This document shows, one piece after another, positions 35,121 to 44,817 of a DNA stretch of 64,000 nt. Under the pieces are notes generated by a model. It was not told the DNA's origin, made no database searches, and saw nothing but the letters and a program-made list of their open reading frames with translations. The DNA comes from DASPSR01 sp035516175 (lineage in GTDB: Bacteria; Nitrospirota; UBA9217): positions 1-64,000 of the forward strand of contig DATJAO010000063.1 of the NCBI GenBank assembly GCA_035516175.1, in the 5' to 3' direction. Position numbers and translations under genes: made by a program. Position 1 is the first letter of the stretch; each line of letters opens with the position of its first letter.

Positions 35121-37643
35121 ATGATTTGTAAGTTACTAAAACATATCGTGCTTAGGACCGTGAAGGAAGAACGTTTTCTCACGGCTCTCTCGGTGTTCGG
35201 GGTAGCGCTCGGTATCGGCCTGTTCATGGGAGTGTCCGTCGCTACAAACAGGGCGGTAAGGTCCTTCGAAGCGAATATCGCCGGTCTTGACCCGGCTTTC
35301 AAATATGAAGTCCTGGATTCATCCGGGATCGATTTCCCGGACAAGCTGTATAAGCCCATCAGGACCATTGCCGATAATAGCCTGCCGATGTTATTGGTGA
35401 ACGCTTATATCCCTGGAGCGAATGAAACCGTCGATATTCAGGGAATATACTCGGTAAAGGCCCTCCCTCTCCTGGGGATGTCCTCGAAAAAGGAACTCGA
35501 TATCGAAGATTTTTTCACAAATCTGAACGGTGTGATCATAACAAAGAAGTATGCCGATTCGCATGATCTCAAAAAAGGGGACACCTTCAGTGCGTATGTC
35601 TATAATAATGAATACCGCCTCAAGATCGTGGGAATCATCGACGCGCCTTCGCTACCGGCAAATACGGTCTTCATGGACCTCGGCAACTATCAGGAGTATT
35701 TCAGAAAGATTGGTTATCTCACCAGGATCGATATTGCTGCCGATGAGAAAAGGGCTGATGAGATTGCCCGAATTCTCCCAGCCGGGCTTACCCTTGAAAA
35801 GAAACAACGGATACTTCTGAACCAGAAGTCCTTGATCGACGCCTTCAGATTCAACCTCAGGTTCGTGACCTTCCTTGCTGTTTTGGTCGGAGTATTCCTC
35901 CTTTATAACACTGTATTTATCTCAGTGGTCAAGCGGAGGACAGAGATCGGCATCCTGCGCGGACTGGGTATGGACCGGAAAACCATGGTCGCCCTCTTCT
36001 CAATCCAGGGAATGATCCTGGGGTTCTCGGGCTCGCTCCTCGGCATCATATTTGGCCAGTTATGCGCGTGGTTTTCCATCATTGCGGTGGGAAAGACCAT
36101 CGCTCAATTCTACCGCAGCATGGACATATCGGATTACCTTATCACCTGGGAAGATGCTCTCTCAACCTTGATATTGGGTCTTGTCGCATCATTTCTCGCC
36201 TCGCTTGTCCCCGCGCTCGAATCAGCGAATGTGAGGCCGAACGAAAGCTCGCGGGAAGGAACCTTCGAGAAGGCATATAAAAACCGTCAGAGGACTCTTT
36301 CGATTATCGGCGTCTTTTCCATCCTGTGCGGAGGCGTCATCACCTATGCAGACTATCGCTATGTTCCCTTCAATTTCCCCTGGCTGTCCTACGCAGGGAT
36401 TGTTTTACTCATTCTCGGCTGCACGTTCAACGCACCTGCTTATCTCGGGGCAAGTCTCAGGGGGCTGAAGAGACCGCTCCAGAAATTGTTCAAGGCACCC
36501 GCGCGGATCGCCGTGGGTGACACAAAGGGAAGCCGTTTCCGGTTTTCCCTGGCGCTCATGAGTGTTGCCGTGAGTTCGGCACTGATCGTCGCAACGGTTT
36601 CGTCTGTTTATTCTTTTAAATCCTCGTTCATCGACTGGATCAATACCTATATCGCGGCCGACGTTTACATCAAGCCCGCCTCATGCACATCGAATTTCTG
36701 CTTTTATCCTTTGGATGATGAAATTGTGAATGCCGTGGAGCATTTACCCGGAGTAGAAAACATCGGCAAGTACCGGGCGCTCCAGATCGACTTCCATGGC
36801 CAAAAGGTCGTGGCCGGATTCGGAAATTCAGAATTGTTATGGAAATACGGGCCCAACATCGGTAACAGAGAGAAGGAGCGGATACAAAGACTCGCCCAAT
36901 ATCGGGAAGTTTCGATATCGGACTACCTCAAAGTAAAGTACGGTCTGAAGAGGGGAGACACCATCGAACTTCAAACACCGAAAGGAAGGGTAGCGTTCGC
37001 TATCAATAACACCTCCATCAGCTATTCAACGATGTCGGGATTCATGTATATGGACCGGCGATGGCTGAAGGAATACTGGGGCCTGGATGACACGATGCAG
37101 CTCAGCGTTTACCTCACGAATGGCCAGGACGCGGGACAATTCATACGAAACGTCGAGAAGACGCTCGGTGGCAAATATTCACTTGGCATAACTGACAACA
37201 GAGAGCTTCGTCAGGCAGCGCTCAGGATCTTCGACAAGAGCTTTGCCCTCACGTATACCATAGAACTGATCGCGATCGTAATTTCACTTATCGGCGTGGT
37301 GAACGCGCTTCTCATCCTCGTCTTCGAAAAGAAACGCGAGATCTCTGTATTGCGGTATCTTGGCGCGACCTGGCGTCATATCCGGCAGGTCATGGTTATA
37401 TCGGCGGGCATTGTGGGCTTTACCGGGATCGCGCTGGGCTGCATCATGGGTTCCGCAATCAGCATCGTGATAACGCACGTGATCAACAAGATCTCTTTCG
37501 GATGGGAGGTGAGCTTGCGGATCCCGTTCCTCCCGATTTCCCTGCTCATGGCCTTCCTCTTTACCACGACGTTGCTGGCCGGCCTTGTGCCTTCCTACCT
37601 TGCACGGAAAATAGATCCTAAAGCATTCATCAGCTTTGAATGA
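35121..37643 (+). CDS. FtsX-family ABC transporter permease (duplicated, AttFG-like)
   Basis: The 840-residue permease has an N-terminal membrane helix (about 20-40), a first periplasmic domain (45-235), an FtsX block of three helices with RRTEIGILRGLGMDRKTM (about 250-370), two central helices (390-430), a second periplasmic domain with a Cys pair (CTSNFC) and a second FtsX block ending KKREISVLRYLGATWRHIRQV...ISFE. The fused two-permease architecture matches DUF214/AttFG-like exporters that pair with an AttH lipocalin. It works with the ATPase encoded 184 bases upstream. The start ATG at 35121 lacks a strong ribosome site. Confidence 0.9.
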   Translation: MICKLLKHIVLRTVKEERFLTALSVFGVALGIGLFMGVSVATNRAVRSFEANIAGLDPAFKYEVLDSSGIDFPDKLYKPIRTIADNSLPMLLVNAYIPGANETVDIQGIYSVKALPLLGMSSKKELDIEDFFTNLNGVIITKKYADSHDLKKGDTFSAYVYNNEYRLKIVGIIDAPSLPANTVFMDLGNYQEYFRKIGYLTRIDIAADEKRADEIARILPAGLTLEKKQRILLNQKSLIDAFRFNLRFVTFLAVLVGVFLLYNTVFISVVKRRTEIGILRGLGMDRKTMVALFSIQGMILGFSGSLLGIIFGQLCAWFSIIAVGKTIAQFYRSMDISDYLITWEDALSTLILGLVASFLASLVPALESANVRPNESSREGTFEKAYKNRQRTLSIIGVFSILCGGVITYADYRYVPFNFPWLSYAGIVLLILGCTFNAPAYLGASLRGLKRPLQKLFKAPARIAVGDTKGSRFRFSLALMSVAVSSALIVATVSSVYSFKSSFIDWINTYIAADVYIKPASCTSNFCFYPLDDEIVNAVEHLPGVENIGKYRALQIDFHGQKVVAGFGNSELLWKYGPNIGNREKERIQRLAQYREVSISDYLKVKYGLKRGDTIELQTPKGRVAFAINNTSISYSTMSGFMYMDRRWLKEYWGLDDTMQLSVYLTNGQDAGQFIRNVEKTLGGKYSLGITDNRELRQAALRIFDKSFALTYTIELIAIVISLIGVVNALLILVFEKKREISVLRYLGATWRHIRQVMVISAGIVGFTGIALGCIMGSAISIVITHVINKISFGWEVSLRIPFLPISLLMAFLFTTTLLAGLVPSYLARKIDPKAFISFE

Positions 37644-37940
37644 CGAGGCTCAGTCTGACTGGACAGCAGGTCATTCACGGGGGATAGTCGCTTTATGTGA
37701 TCTTTTTTTCTGCTGCGCGATTCCGGCTACCGGCCGGGGATCGTAAAGAACAGGCGCATCTTGGCCGACTACGCGAAAGAATGGAAGATGGGCCGCTTCG
37801 TTTTTTGATGCAAACTGCGCGGCAGTTTCAGCACTTCGCTGTGTTTAGTTTGCGGACTTCTGGCAGCGGTAGGATTTGAAAAATGCCATTCTCCCTTTCC
37901 GGCAGAATCCTTTTGTCTTTCCACTTGCGGGTGCCCGCAG

Positions 37941-39764
37941 CTAATTCACCTTCACCATGAAATCAAAGAGAAGGACCTTGTCCTGGTGTTTCACCTGACA
38001 AAAGATCTTGTATACCCCCTTTACAGGAAAGACGATGAAGGCATCTATTTCCGGGCCGTACAGTTCTGAGGGCTTCACATGCATTTGCTCCGCATGCATA
38101 TGAGAGTCGCCGGGAGTGACCCCGTGGGCGTGGATGAACTGCGTGAGGTCGGTGCGCACGACAGCAAGGTGCATGGGAGCGCCCAGGAAGGGCCCGAGGT
38201 CCGTAACGGGTCTTCCATTTTTTGTAATAAGAAATCGTAGCAGCGTCTCCGGGCCGGCCTCGATGCTCTTCGAGGACGTCATCAGGGAAACATGATATTC
38301 TCCGAAGCCCTTCTCTCTTGAGGTATCGACCATCGGCGCTCTCATCGTCGGCTGACCCGCGACGCTGAGAGAAGCCGATTTGCTGTAAAGCCCGTCTGGT
38401 AACGCAAAGTCGAGTCCGACGAGATACGCTCCCGCCTTCGGAAACGTGAAATGCAGCGGGAATGTTGCCGTGCTCACCATCTCCTCGGTGACGGGGCCCA
38501 GGTCCTCGGGATGTATATGCGCAAAGACATTCAGGTCTTCGCCGATGATGATGGCATGGAGTATGCGCTCATGGTGGACCGTCAATCCTTCGACGGGCCT
38601 GCCTTGCTGGTCTTCAAGGTGAACTATCATCGACACCGGGGTCCCGGCGGTGATATGGACGGGATTTGTCTCAAGGCGTAAGACAGGCGCAGGTCCAGTG
38701 CCGGGATGATGAGACATGTGCTCATCGTGCTCATGGCCCGCAAGTTGGCCTGCGCCATGCATATGTTCGAGATGTAAAAAATGTCGTGCGGGGATCTCAT
38801 GCTGAAGCAGGGCGGCACAAAACAGGATTACCACAACGAGCAATGCCTCAATCCTTACGCTTCGCACGAACCGTATGGCAAGCGGGCGGCCTTTCAGATC
38901 TCGTGTGAGGGATAGGAGAATGGGCGCGACGAGGCGACTGATGATCCCCGGGCTCGTTGCAGGAATGCCTGCCCATTCCTGCAAACGTGGCACGCTAATA
39001 TAACGATTGAACGCGCCGAGACCAAGAAGCAGGAAAAACAAAACGGTTTTTGCGATTACCGTCCGACCATAGGGTGATTTCAACACAGCCTCAATGCTGC
39101 CCGCATTAATCCATGCCTGATAAATTGCGGTACAGGCAATGATCCAGACTGCAATGCCTGCGATTCTTGAAAATCTGGCCGCAACACCTGCTATGGACTG
39201 CGCAGCATGATCATCCTGTTTCACCATGTGAGGAAGAATCACAACGGTAAGCGCAATGAGGCCGCCACCCCAGACCAAAGCGCCAAGGAGGTGGAGCCAG
39301 TCCATGATTTCGGCGACGCTGAAATCTCCCTTGTCAGCGGCATGCCCTGAAGCGCTCTCTGTAAAGGCAATGATCGTGCCGAGGCAGAACAGGATGATGA
39401 GGACAAGACGTGTGTCACGGATCTTTCTGATCTTTCCGGCAACAAGCATGAGAACGAGGCAGACGATGCGGATGAGCCAGACGTGGCCCGAGTGAGTTTT
39501 AAACAACACGGTCGGCACCATAGGAAAAGAAGAAATGACTGTCTCCCCGCTCATCTCCCCGACGCGCAGGAAGAGATTGATGACGCTTCCGGCCATTGCT
39601 GCTGCCACGGAGACGAAAAAGAAGAGCCATAATCGGTTTTGCGGACGGGGATCGGGGTTTTCTGCTTCAGAAAGGACGTAGAGGAAAAAAACGAGAATTC
39701 CTGTGCACAAGGCTATGGAGATGAGTTCGAGCCAAAGAGGCATGCTGTGGCTTAAGATGTCCAT
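37941..39764 (-). CDS. CopD-domain membrane protein with C-terminal FixH/CopC-like exported domain
   Basis: The 607-residue protein has eight or so membrane helices of the CopD/PcoD type (residues 10-340, with HLLGALVWGGGLIALTVVILPHM), then a His-rich loop (HLEHMHGAGQLAGHEHDEHMSHH, about 350-372). A large periplasmic domain follows, with FAHIHPED and an HMHAEQMHVKP motif, likely copper-binding. CopD proteins take up copper across the inner membrane together with CopC, which is encoded just upstream (39784-40173; 19-base gap). I choose the ATG at 39764, ten bases after AAGGAGAT, over the upstream frame that overlaps copC. Confidence 0.85.
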   Translation of the reverse strand: MDILSHSMPLWLELISIALCTGILVFFLYVLSEAENPDPRPQNRLWLFFFVSVAAAMAGSVINLFLRVGEMSGETVISSFPMVPTVLFKTHSGHVWLIRIVCLVLMLVAGKIRKIRDTRLVLIILFCLGTIIAFTESASGHAADKGDFSVAEIMDWLHLLGALVWGGGLIALTVVILPHMVKQDDHAAQSIAGVAARFSRIAGIAVWIIACTAIYQAWINAGSIEAVLKSPYGRTVIAKTVLFFLLLGLGAFNRYISVPRLQEWAGIPATSPGIISRLVAPILLSLTRDLKGRPLAIRFVRSVRIEALLVVVILFCAALLQHEIPARHFLHLEHMHGAGQLAGHEHDEHMSHHPGTGPAPVLRLETNPVHITAGTPVSMIVHLEDQQGRPVEGLTVHHERILHAIIIGEDLNVFAHIHPEDLGPVTEEMVSTATFPLHFTFPKAGAYLVGLDFALPDGLYSKSASLSVAGQPTMRAPMVDTSREKGFGEYHVSLMTSSKSIEAGPETLLRFLITKNGRPVTDLGPFLGAPMHLAVVRTDLTQFIHAHGVTPGDSHMHAEQMHVKPSELYGPEIDAFIVFPVKGVYKIFCQVKHQDKVLLFDFMVKVN

Positions 39765-39783
39765 GGACAGCCGATCTCCTTTC

Positions 39784-40173
39784 TCACTTGATGGTGAATG
39801 TGAAGTTGCCCGAGGTCCGGTGTCCATCCCTCGCTACTACGCTCCACATGACGATATAAGAACCTGGCGGCAGGGGAGGCACGCTCACCTCCAGGAGCGT
39901 GGGATCGGACGGATCCACGCGGCCGTCGCCCTTATCGACCATCGTGTTGTCCTTCGCAGCATGCACCATGATCGAGGAAAAAATTGGCTCCAGATCACTG
40001 TCGAACCAGATGCGGACAAGAGAGGGAGGGGTTGAAACCGTGGACCCTACTTTCGGATCGGCATGGTCAGGGTATGCATGGGCGAAGGAATCTGTCGGTA
40101 CCATGCACAGGCATATTACAGAGAAGAGCGCAGCCATGATGCAGCGCCCTGGATGCCGGCTCATTGCATTCAT
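39784..40173 (-). CDS. copC: CopC-domain periplasmic copper-binding protein
   Basis: The 129-residue protein starts with a Sec signal peptide (cleavage at SFAHA) and has a CopC/PcoC domain (PF04234). The N-terminal His of the mature chain (HAYPDHADP) and DGHRTSGNFTFTI at the C-terminus match Cu(II) sites; typical Met-rich Cu(I) loops are weak. It hands copper to the CopD-like protein encoded 19 bases downstream, and an outer-membrane-like protein is encoded upstream (40190-41104, minus). Confidence 0.9.
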   Translation of the reverse strand: MNAMSRHPGRCIMAALFSVICLCMVPTDSFAHAYPDHADPKVGSTVSTPPSLVRIWFDSDLEPIFSSIMVHAAKDNTMVDKGDGRVDPSDPTLLEVSVPPLPPGSYIVMWSVVARDGHRTSGNFTFTIK

Positions 40174-40189
40174 GGGAATATCGGCCGCC

Positions 40190-41104
40190 CTATGCTCTTC
40201 GGGAAAAGGTCGTCGATAAGAGATGAAAAAGGGCGAAGACCCCCGTCCCCGCTCCCGAACGCGGGTTCATGGGGATCTCCGCGGCAATGCCCAGCTCCGT
40301 GTATCTGCCGATCCAGGTTATCCCCGGGTTTACGGTCCCAGTCGTCTGATTCTTACAGTCCGCGTTCAGGCAGGTTTCCATGGGAAATTCAACCACAAAA
40401 ACCATGCGGTTGAAGGGCTGACCGAGGCCGATGTCCTTTACGACGGACTGGAGATACATCAGGCTATACTGGACAGTGAACGCCCAGGTCAGTGTCGTAG
40501 GGTTCTTAACGTCGTCCGTGGTCTCCTGTGTAGGGATGTTCGGGCCGATGACGCCGGTGACGGCAAGGGGCCTCAGAAAGCTCGTTGGCTCAAACAGGTC
40601 GCCGAACCCTTTGCCGAAATAGAAGGCCGGAGATATTGTCGAGAACTGATTGGACACGTTATGATTTCCGGTGTTGCCGATCTCATCCGAAACGCCGACG
40701 GAAAGGATCGTTTCATGCTCGGCGCTCGTATAGAACTGATACTTTACATTCACTACCAGATTACCGTAACCGCTAACCGTGCCGTCCCCCTCCGTGTGGA
40801 GGCGTTGGTAAGATTCGTCGGCTTCTACCCCGAAGTTGGGTATGATACGTTTCGAATATCCTACATCAAGTGACGAGTTCTGGATGCGCGGCCCTCCAGC
40901 CTCGTCGTTCATCTTTATGGAATTGTAGAGCACGGAGAACTCATCGGAAATGAACGGATCATCAACGGCAAAGGTGGTAGGGAAAAACCGCTGTCCCGCA
41001 ACCCCATGTGCCCATGAGGACGGGGGTATCGCCAGAACAAAAGCCAGAGCCGCACCGAATGCTGCCATGGTCATCCTGCAGGGGCGGCGTTGAGAGATGA
41101 TCAT
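40190..41104 (-). CDS. Outer-membrane-type beta-barrel protein of the copper set
   Basis: The protein of about 305 residues has a signal peptide (SSWAHG at its end) and alternating hydrophobic strands of a beta-barrel (VVNVKYQFYT, ILSVGVSDEIG, AVTGVIGPNIP, TWAFTVQYSLMYL). It ends in a short Arg/Ala tail and precedes copC by 16 bases on the minus strand. This order, barrel protein then CopC and CopD, recurs in Geobacter-like genomes. I place the start at the ATG at 41104, downstream of AAGGAGG, though the spacing is short; upstream ATGs at 41122 and 41164 are alternatives. Confidence 0.65.
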   Translation of the reverse strand: MIISQRRPCRMTMAAFGAALAFVLAIPPSSWAHGVAGQRFFPTTFAVDDPFISDEFSVLYNSIKMNDEAGGPRIQNSSLDVGYSKRIIPNFGVEADESYQRLHTEGDGTVSGYGNLVVNVKYQFYTSAEHETILSVGVSDEIGNTGNHNVSNQFSTISPAFYFGKGFGDLFEPTSFLRPLAVTGVIGPNIPTQETTDDVKNPTTLTWAFTVQYSLMYLQSVVKDIGLGQPFNRMVFVVEFPMETCLNADCKNQTTGTVNPGITWIGRYTELGIAAEIPMNPRSGAGTGVFALFHLLSTTFSRRA

Positions 41105-41523
41105 ATGCCTCCTTATTCCCATTACTAAATGTTCCTTCCAGGGTGTTTTATGGGGACAAATCATTTGTCTAATTCTATTAGCGAATCAGAACGGGGTCAA
41201 GCAACAGCGGACATTTTTGTGGCTCGCACGAGATCGTTTAATTGAGCCGACCATCAGAGTCACGTCTCAAAACATCATCGTATGAGCCCTGCCTTACTCT
41301 CCTGCCATGAGATCACATTAAAGAGGAATGCCTTGCTTCTTAATGTCGTGACACAGGCTGCTCATCGCAGACCCCGGGCTGTTTTTTTTCAGAGAGCCTT
41401 ATCATCCCACTATGAACAATTCCTTACCTTGACATCCTGCCTTCGTACGTTATCATAATAAATAAGGATTGTCCCTACCCAGAGGACAAGACAGATTACT
41501 TGACATCGAATGGAGGAAAAACC
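41105..41523. other. Divergent intergenic region
   Basis: A 419-base region between the minus-strand copper set and the plus-strand quinone oxidoreductase. No gene or clear regulatory dyad is recognised. Confidence 0.5.
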
Positions 41524-42498
41524 ATGAAAGCCATCAGGATTTCAAGCTATGGTAACGCTGATATGCTGAAGCTGACGGACGCTGAGCCGAAGCCGACGCC
41601 TGCGACGGGGCAGGTCCTCGTGAAAATTCACGCGGCAGGCGTAAACTTCGTGGATATTTACCAGCGAAGAGGAATCTACCCGGTGAAACTTCCCTTCATC
41701 CCCGGGTTGGAGGCATCTGGCATTGTAGAAGCAGTTGGTGAAAAGGTCTCCGAATTCCGCCATGGAGACCGGGTCTCCTATACAGGGCACATAGGGAGCT
41801 ACAGCGAGTACACGGCAATCGATGCCGGAAGGCTGATCACCCTGCCGAAAGATCTGTCATTTGAACAGGGGGCGGCCTTCCCTTTGCAGGGAATGACGGC
41901 GCACTACCTTATTCATGATTTCCATGAACCGAAGCCAGGAGACACGGTCCTGGTTCACGCAGCAGCAGGGGGAGTGGGGCTCCAGCTGGTACAGTGGGCG
42001 AAACATCTCGGCGCGAGGGTCATCGGAACGGTCTCAACCGAGGAAAAGGCGCGCGCGGCGAAAGAGGCAGGCGCCGATCATGTCATCCTGTACACAAAGC
42101 AGGATTTCGTGAGCGAAACGAAGCGATTGACCGACGGGCACGGTGCTGATCTCATCCTTGACGGCGTGGCGAAAACCACGTTCCCGGGCGATCTCGAGGC
42201 AGCTGCAACCCATGGCCATGTAGTTATCTTTGGTTCAGCAAGCGGTCCCGCTGACCCCATTGTGCCTAATTCCCTCATGGCGAAGTCGATTTCCGTTTCC
42301 GGAGGAAGCCTGGTCAACTTTACGGCCACGCGCGAAGATCTGCTTCGTCGGTCAAAGGATGTCCTAAGCGCTATTAAAGAGGGTTGGTTAAAATTGCGTA
42401 TCAGCCAGGTTCTGTCGCTGTCTGAGGCGGAGAGGGCGCATCGATTGCTTGAGGGCCGACAGTCCATGGGCAAGATCGTTCTGAAGGTGGTCGACTGA
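41524..42498 (+). CDS. NADPH:quinone oxidoreductase (QorA-like, zinc-free MDR)
   Basis: The 324-residue enzyme matches QorA: MKAIRISSYGNADMLKLTD, VNFVDIYQRRGIYPVKLPFIPGLEASGIVEAVG, AAFPLQGMTAHYL, the nucleotide loop HAAAGGVGLQLVQWAK, and the end EGRQSMGKIVLKVVD. It should reduce quinones by one electron or act on enones with NADPH. Zinc ligands are absent, as expected. Start ATG at 41524, seven bases after GGAGG. Confidence 0.92.
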   Translation: MKAIRISSYGNADMLKLTDAEPKPTPATGQVLVKIHAAGVNFVDIYQRRGIYPVKLPFIPGLEASGIVEAVGEKVSEFRHGDRVSYTGHIGSYSEYTAIDAGRLITLPKDLSFEQGAAFPLQGMTAHYLIHDFHEPKPGDTVLVHAAAGGVGLQLVQWAKHLGARVIGTVSTEEKARAAKEAGADHVILYTKQDFVSETKRLTDGHGADLILDGVAKTTFPGDLEAAATHGHVVIFGSASGPADPIVPNSLMAKSISVSGGSLVNFTATREDLLRRSKDVLSAIKEGWLKLRISQVLSLSEAERAHRLLEGRQSMGKIVLKVVD

Positions 42499-42617
42499 AC
42501 GAAGAGGTGAGAATTGATAAAAAATTTACAGCGTAGATGCGAAAATTGCGGAGTGATCAGAAGTTTAGATCAGATATCAATTCTACGGGTTAAAAAAAAC
42601 AGCCCGCTGAAAGGATT

Positions 42618-43004
42618 CTATTTTACCTGCTTGCTGTACTGAATGCTGACTTCGTAGGCGATACTGGCATGACCGAGGCGGAGGTTCTCGCTTTTCCCGT
42701 TACAAACGATCTTCCCCTTTATTGATTTCTTGCGGTTCTTAACCAGACTGGTAACCACCGGGGTCAAGTCAAAACCGCCATTGATACATTCTTCCCGCAT
42801 GCAATCCATGCGAAAACAGGCATAATCGGTGGGAAAGAAATTGACTACGCGCTTCATCAGGATGGGGTCTGCCGTTCTCTGGTAATAGATCATGTGCAAC
42901 ACAATGCATGAAACTCCGGGCAAGCGTTCTGAAACCAGTCCAGCGGCGAGCATGGTGTTCTTCTTCAGTTCCATTTTTTCGAGATAATTTTGTTTGTGCG
43001 TCAT
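42618..43004 (-). CDS. Conserved hypothetical protein with Cys motif (CFRMDCMREEC)
   Basis: The 128-residue soluble protein has a clustered Cys motif CFRMDCMREEC (about residues 63-73) followed by NGGFDLTPVVTSLVKNRKKSIKGKIVC. It looks like a small metal-binding or redox protein of a conserved but undescribed family; I recall no function. An alternative start at Met11 or Met18 is possible. It stands alone between the quinone oxidoreductase and a 647-base gap. Confidence 0.5.
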   Translation of the reverse strand: MTHKQNYLEKMELKKNTMLAAGLVSERLPGVSCIVLHMIYYQRTADPILMKRVVNFFPTDYACFRMDCMREECINGGFDLTPVVTSLVKNRKKSIKGKIVCNGKSENLRLGHASIAYEVSIQYSKQVK

Positions 43005-43651
43005 TTTTCCCTTTTCAGGACAAAAGTGTCCTTAATAAAAATGCCACAAAGACACTCGTCTTTGCGGCCTTGCCAGTTTCAGTCCTTGCAAAAACTCTCA
43101 AATATAATCGCACTTTTTGTACCCAAAGTCAACAGGTGATTTGGTCTCCCTTGGGGCAGGCGGACCCTGTTAGAGATATCGGGCTCAGCGTGAGAGTATG
43201 CGCAAGAACAGAAATATATGAAATATCAGTAATAAAATTGATGAGATTAAATCCTTCATCCAGAACGTGATGAATGCAGTGCAACTTTTTTTCGACGCGA
43301 TTATTGCTTCTTTAGTTTTATAACTATTAACTGGAATCTTCCCAATCTTGCCATTTCACCTGTTCCGCGCTATCTTTAAAAAGTAATCATTTCCATCTCA
43401 GCATGTATGATGCCGTGACATTGCAAGCGAAGAAGTTTAGTCCGTCCTGGAGAGCCGCCGACTTCTGTTAGTACCGTACGTTATGTAGAGGTGATGGTGG
43501 CGGAAAGCTGCCATCTAGAGCCGCCAGACAACTTTGTTCTCTAACTGAATTAACTTTGCAGATCTTGTCTCCCATGAGCATCTTTCCTTAGAATAAGGTA
43601 AACTGGATAATCATATCAGATCCGGTTATCTATCCTGGTGAGGAGGGCAGC
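43005..43651. other. 647-base stretch without a recognised gene
   Basis: Mostly AT-rich, with short imperfect repeats: AAAAGTGTCCTT near 43021, CAAAGACACTCGTCTTTG near 43052-43069. No frame has a good ribosome site. It presumably holds the promoter of the molybdenum hydroxylase genes. Confidence 0.5.
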
Positions 43652-44296
43652 ATGAAGAAAGATGATGAGAAAAAAGAAGAGAACGGACAGGACAACGTTT
43701 CCTCTCACGGGATGACACGACGCGGATTCCTGACGACGATGGGAACTGGTGCCATGACCATCGCGGTATCAAGCAAGCTCTCCGCCCAATCCGCGGCGGA
43801 AGCGGAGATGACCGAGCGCGGCGAAATGACCAAAGTCACGCTCCAGATCAACGACCGTAAATATCGACTTCTCGTTGAGCCACGCTGGTCCTTACTCTAT
43901 GTGCTGCGCGAACGGCTGGGTCTGACGGGCACCAAGGTCGGCTGCGAGCGGGGCGAGTGCGGCTCCTGTACCGTGCTCATCGATGGCGTTCCTCGTTACG
44001 CCTGCATGACCCTGGCAATCGAGGCGGAAGGAGCAATGATCACGACGCTCGAGGGACTCATGAAGGGCGAGGAACTCGGACCGGTGCAGCAGGCGTTCGT
44101 CGAGCATGACGCCTTCCAGTGCGGCTACTGTGCCCCTGGTCAGATCATGGCGGTCGAGGGGCTGCTGCGGGCAAAGCCGAACCCATCGCTCGATGAGATC
44201 CGCAGGGGCGTGAGTGGCAACCTCTGCCGCTGCGGCGCATACAAGCACATATTCAATGCCGCAAAGCGTGCAGCGGAGCTCAAAAAACCATCGTGA
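43652..44296 (+). CDS. Tat-exported 2Fe-2S subunit of a xanthine dehydrogenase-family hydroxylase (PaoA-like)
   Basis: The 214-residue small subunit has a twin-arginine signal (TRRGFLTT; signal to about 48), a plant-type ferredoxin domain with CERGECGSC...C binding the first cluster, and a helical domain with CGYC...CRCG binding the second. It carries electrons from the molybdenum site to the FAD subunit. Tat export of this subunit is the pattern of E. coli PaoA (YagT), so the enzyme is probably periplasmic. The Mo subunit starts at 44818 and the FAD subunit at 47886; IS remnants lie between them. GAGGAGGG precedes the ATG. Confidence 0.92.
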   Translation: MKKDDEKKEENGQDNVSSHGMTRRGFLTTMGTGAMTIAVSSKLSAQSAAEAEMTERGEMTKVTLQINDRKYRLLVEPRWSLLYVLRERLGLTGTKVGCERGECGSCTVLIDGVPRYACMTLAIEAEGAMITTLEGLMKGEELGPVQQAFVEHDAFQCGYCAPGQIMAVEGLLRAKPNPSLDEIRRGVSGNLCRCGAYKHIFNAAKRAAELKKPS

Positions 44297-44334
44297 CCTT
44301 TACCTGAGAAAACGCTGGGGAGAGCCTTGATTAT

Positions 44335-44784
44335 CATCTGCGTCGTAAAACCCCGTCTCTTCAGGGCGGGGATATAAGGCGCTGGTTGCGAAACAACCAG
44401 AGTCGTGCTGACCTCAATAAGTAGTGGACAAACGTTCACTTTTTTGATATATTTAAAATAATGACCGAAACTGTTAAAGAGCCCGATCTGCAAACCATGA
44501 CCACTGTTGGCAAAGTATTGGTAACTGATGACAGCACCGTTCTTGTGCTTGGCCTGCTGGGGTATTCCGCGACAAAGCTCTGGAACACCGCTGTGTGGCA
44601 TGCCAAAGAAGCCTGGAAAACCACCGGCAAGATCCCTTCCTATGCAAAGATGGATGTTTCTATGAAGCAAGAGCATCCTCTCTGGTACCGCAAGCTACAC
44701 TCGCAAAGCGCCCAGGCCGTCCTGGAAGAGCTTTGGCAGTCCTGATTCGGGAATCCCCGGCCTTCAGGCCGGGGAGGATGTCAA
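44335..44784 (+). mobile_element. IS200/IS605 (IS1341-type) element remnant with truncated tnpB
   Basis: A 450-bp element lies between the 2Fe-2S and Mo subunit genes. The left end (44341-44377) contains a hairpin that recurs, inverted, at 47690-47722; the right end (44743-44784) is the same subterminal hairpin plus GGAGGATGTCAA as at 456 and 47136. The flank next to the left end is TTAT, also found at the other copy, consistent with a short target/TAM motif. Between the ends is only the N-terminal part of a tnpB gene. tnpA is absent. It is an internal-deletion derivative. Confidence 0.8.
44461..44745 (+). pseudogene. TnpB RNA-guided nuclease, N-terminal fragment
   Basis: The 94-residue frame shows the TnpB N-terminal region: AGATT-like TKLWNTAVWHAKEAWKTTGKIPSYAKMD and LHSQSAQAVLEELWQS, where family members continue into the RuvC-like catalytic core. 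The frame stops (TGA at 44743-44745) exactly inside the element's right-end hairpin, so about 300 residues, including all RuvC and zinc-finger residues, are deleted. No nuclease activity is possible. It identifies the element as IS1341/IS605-related. Confidence 0.7.
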
Positions 44785-44817
44785 GATGAGCGTTTCGATG
44801 ATAACGTGAGGTGGACC

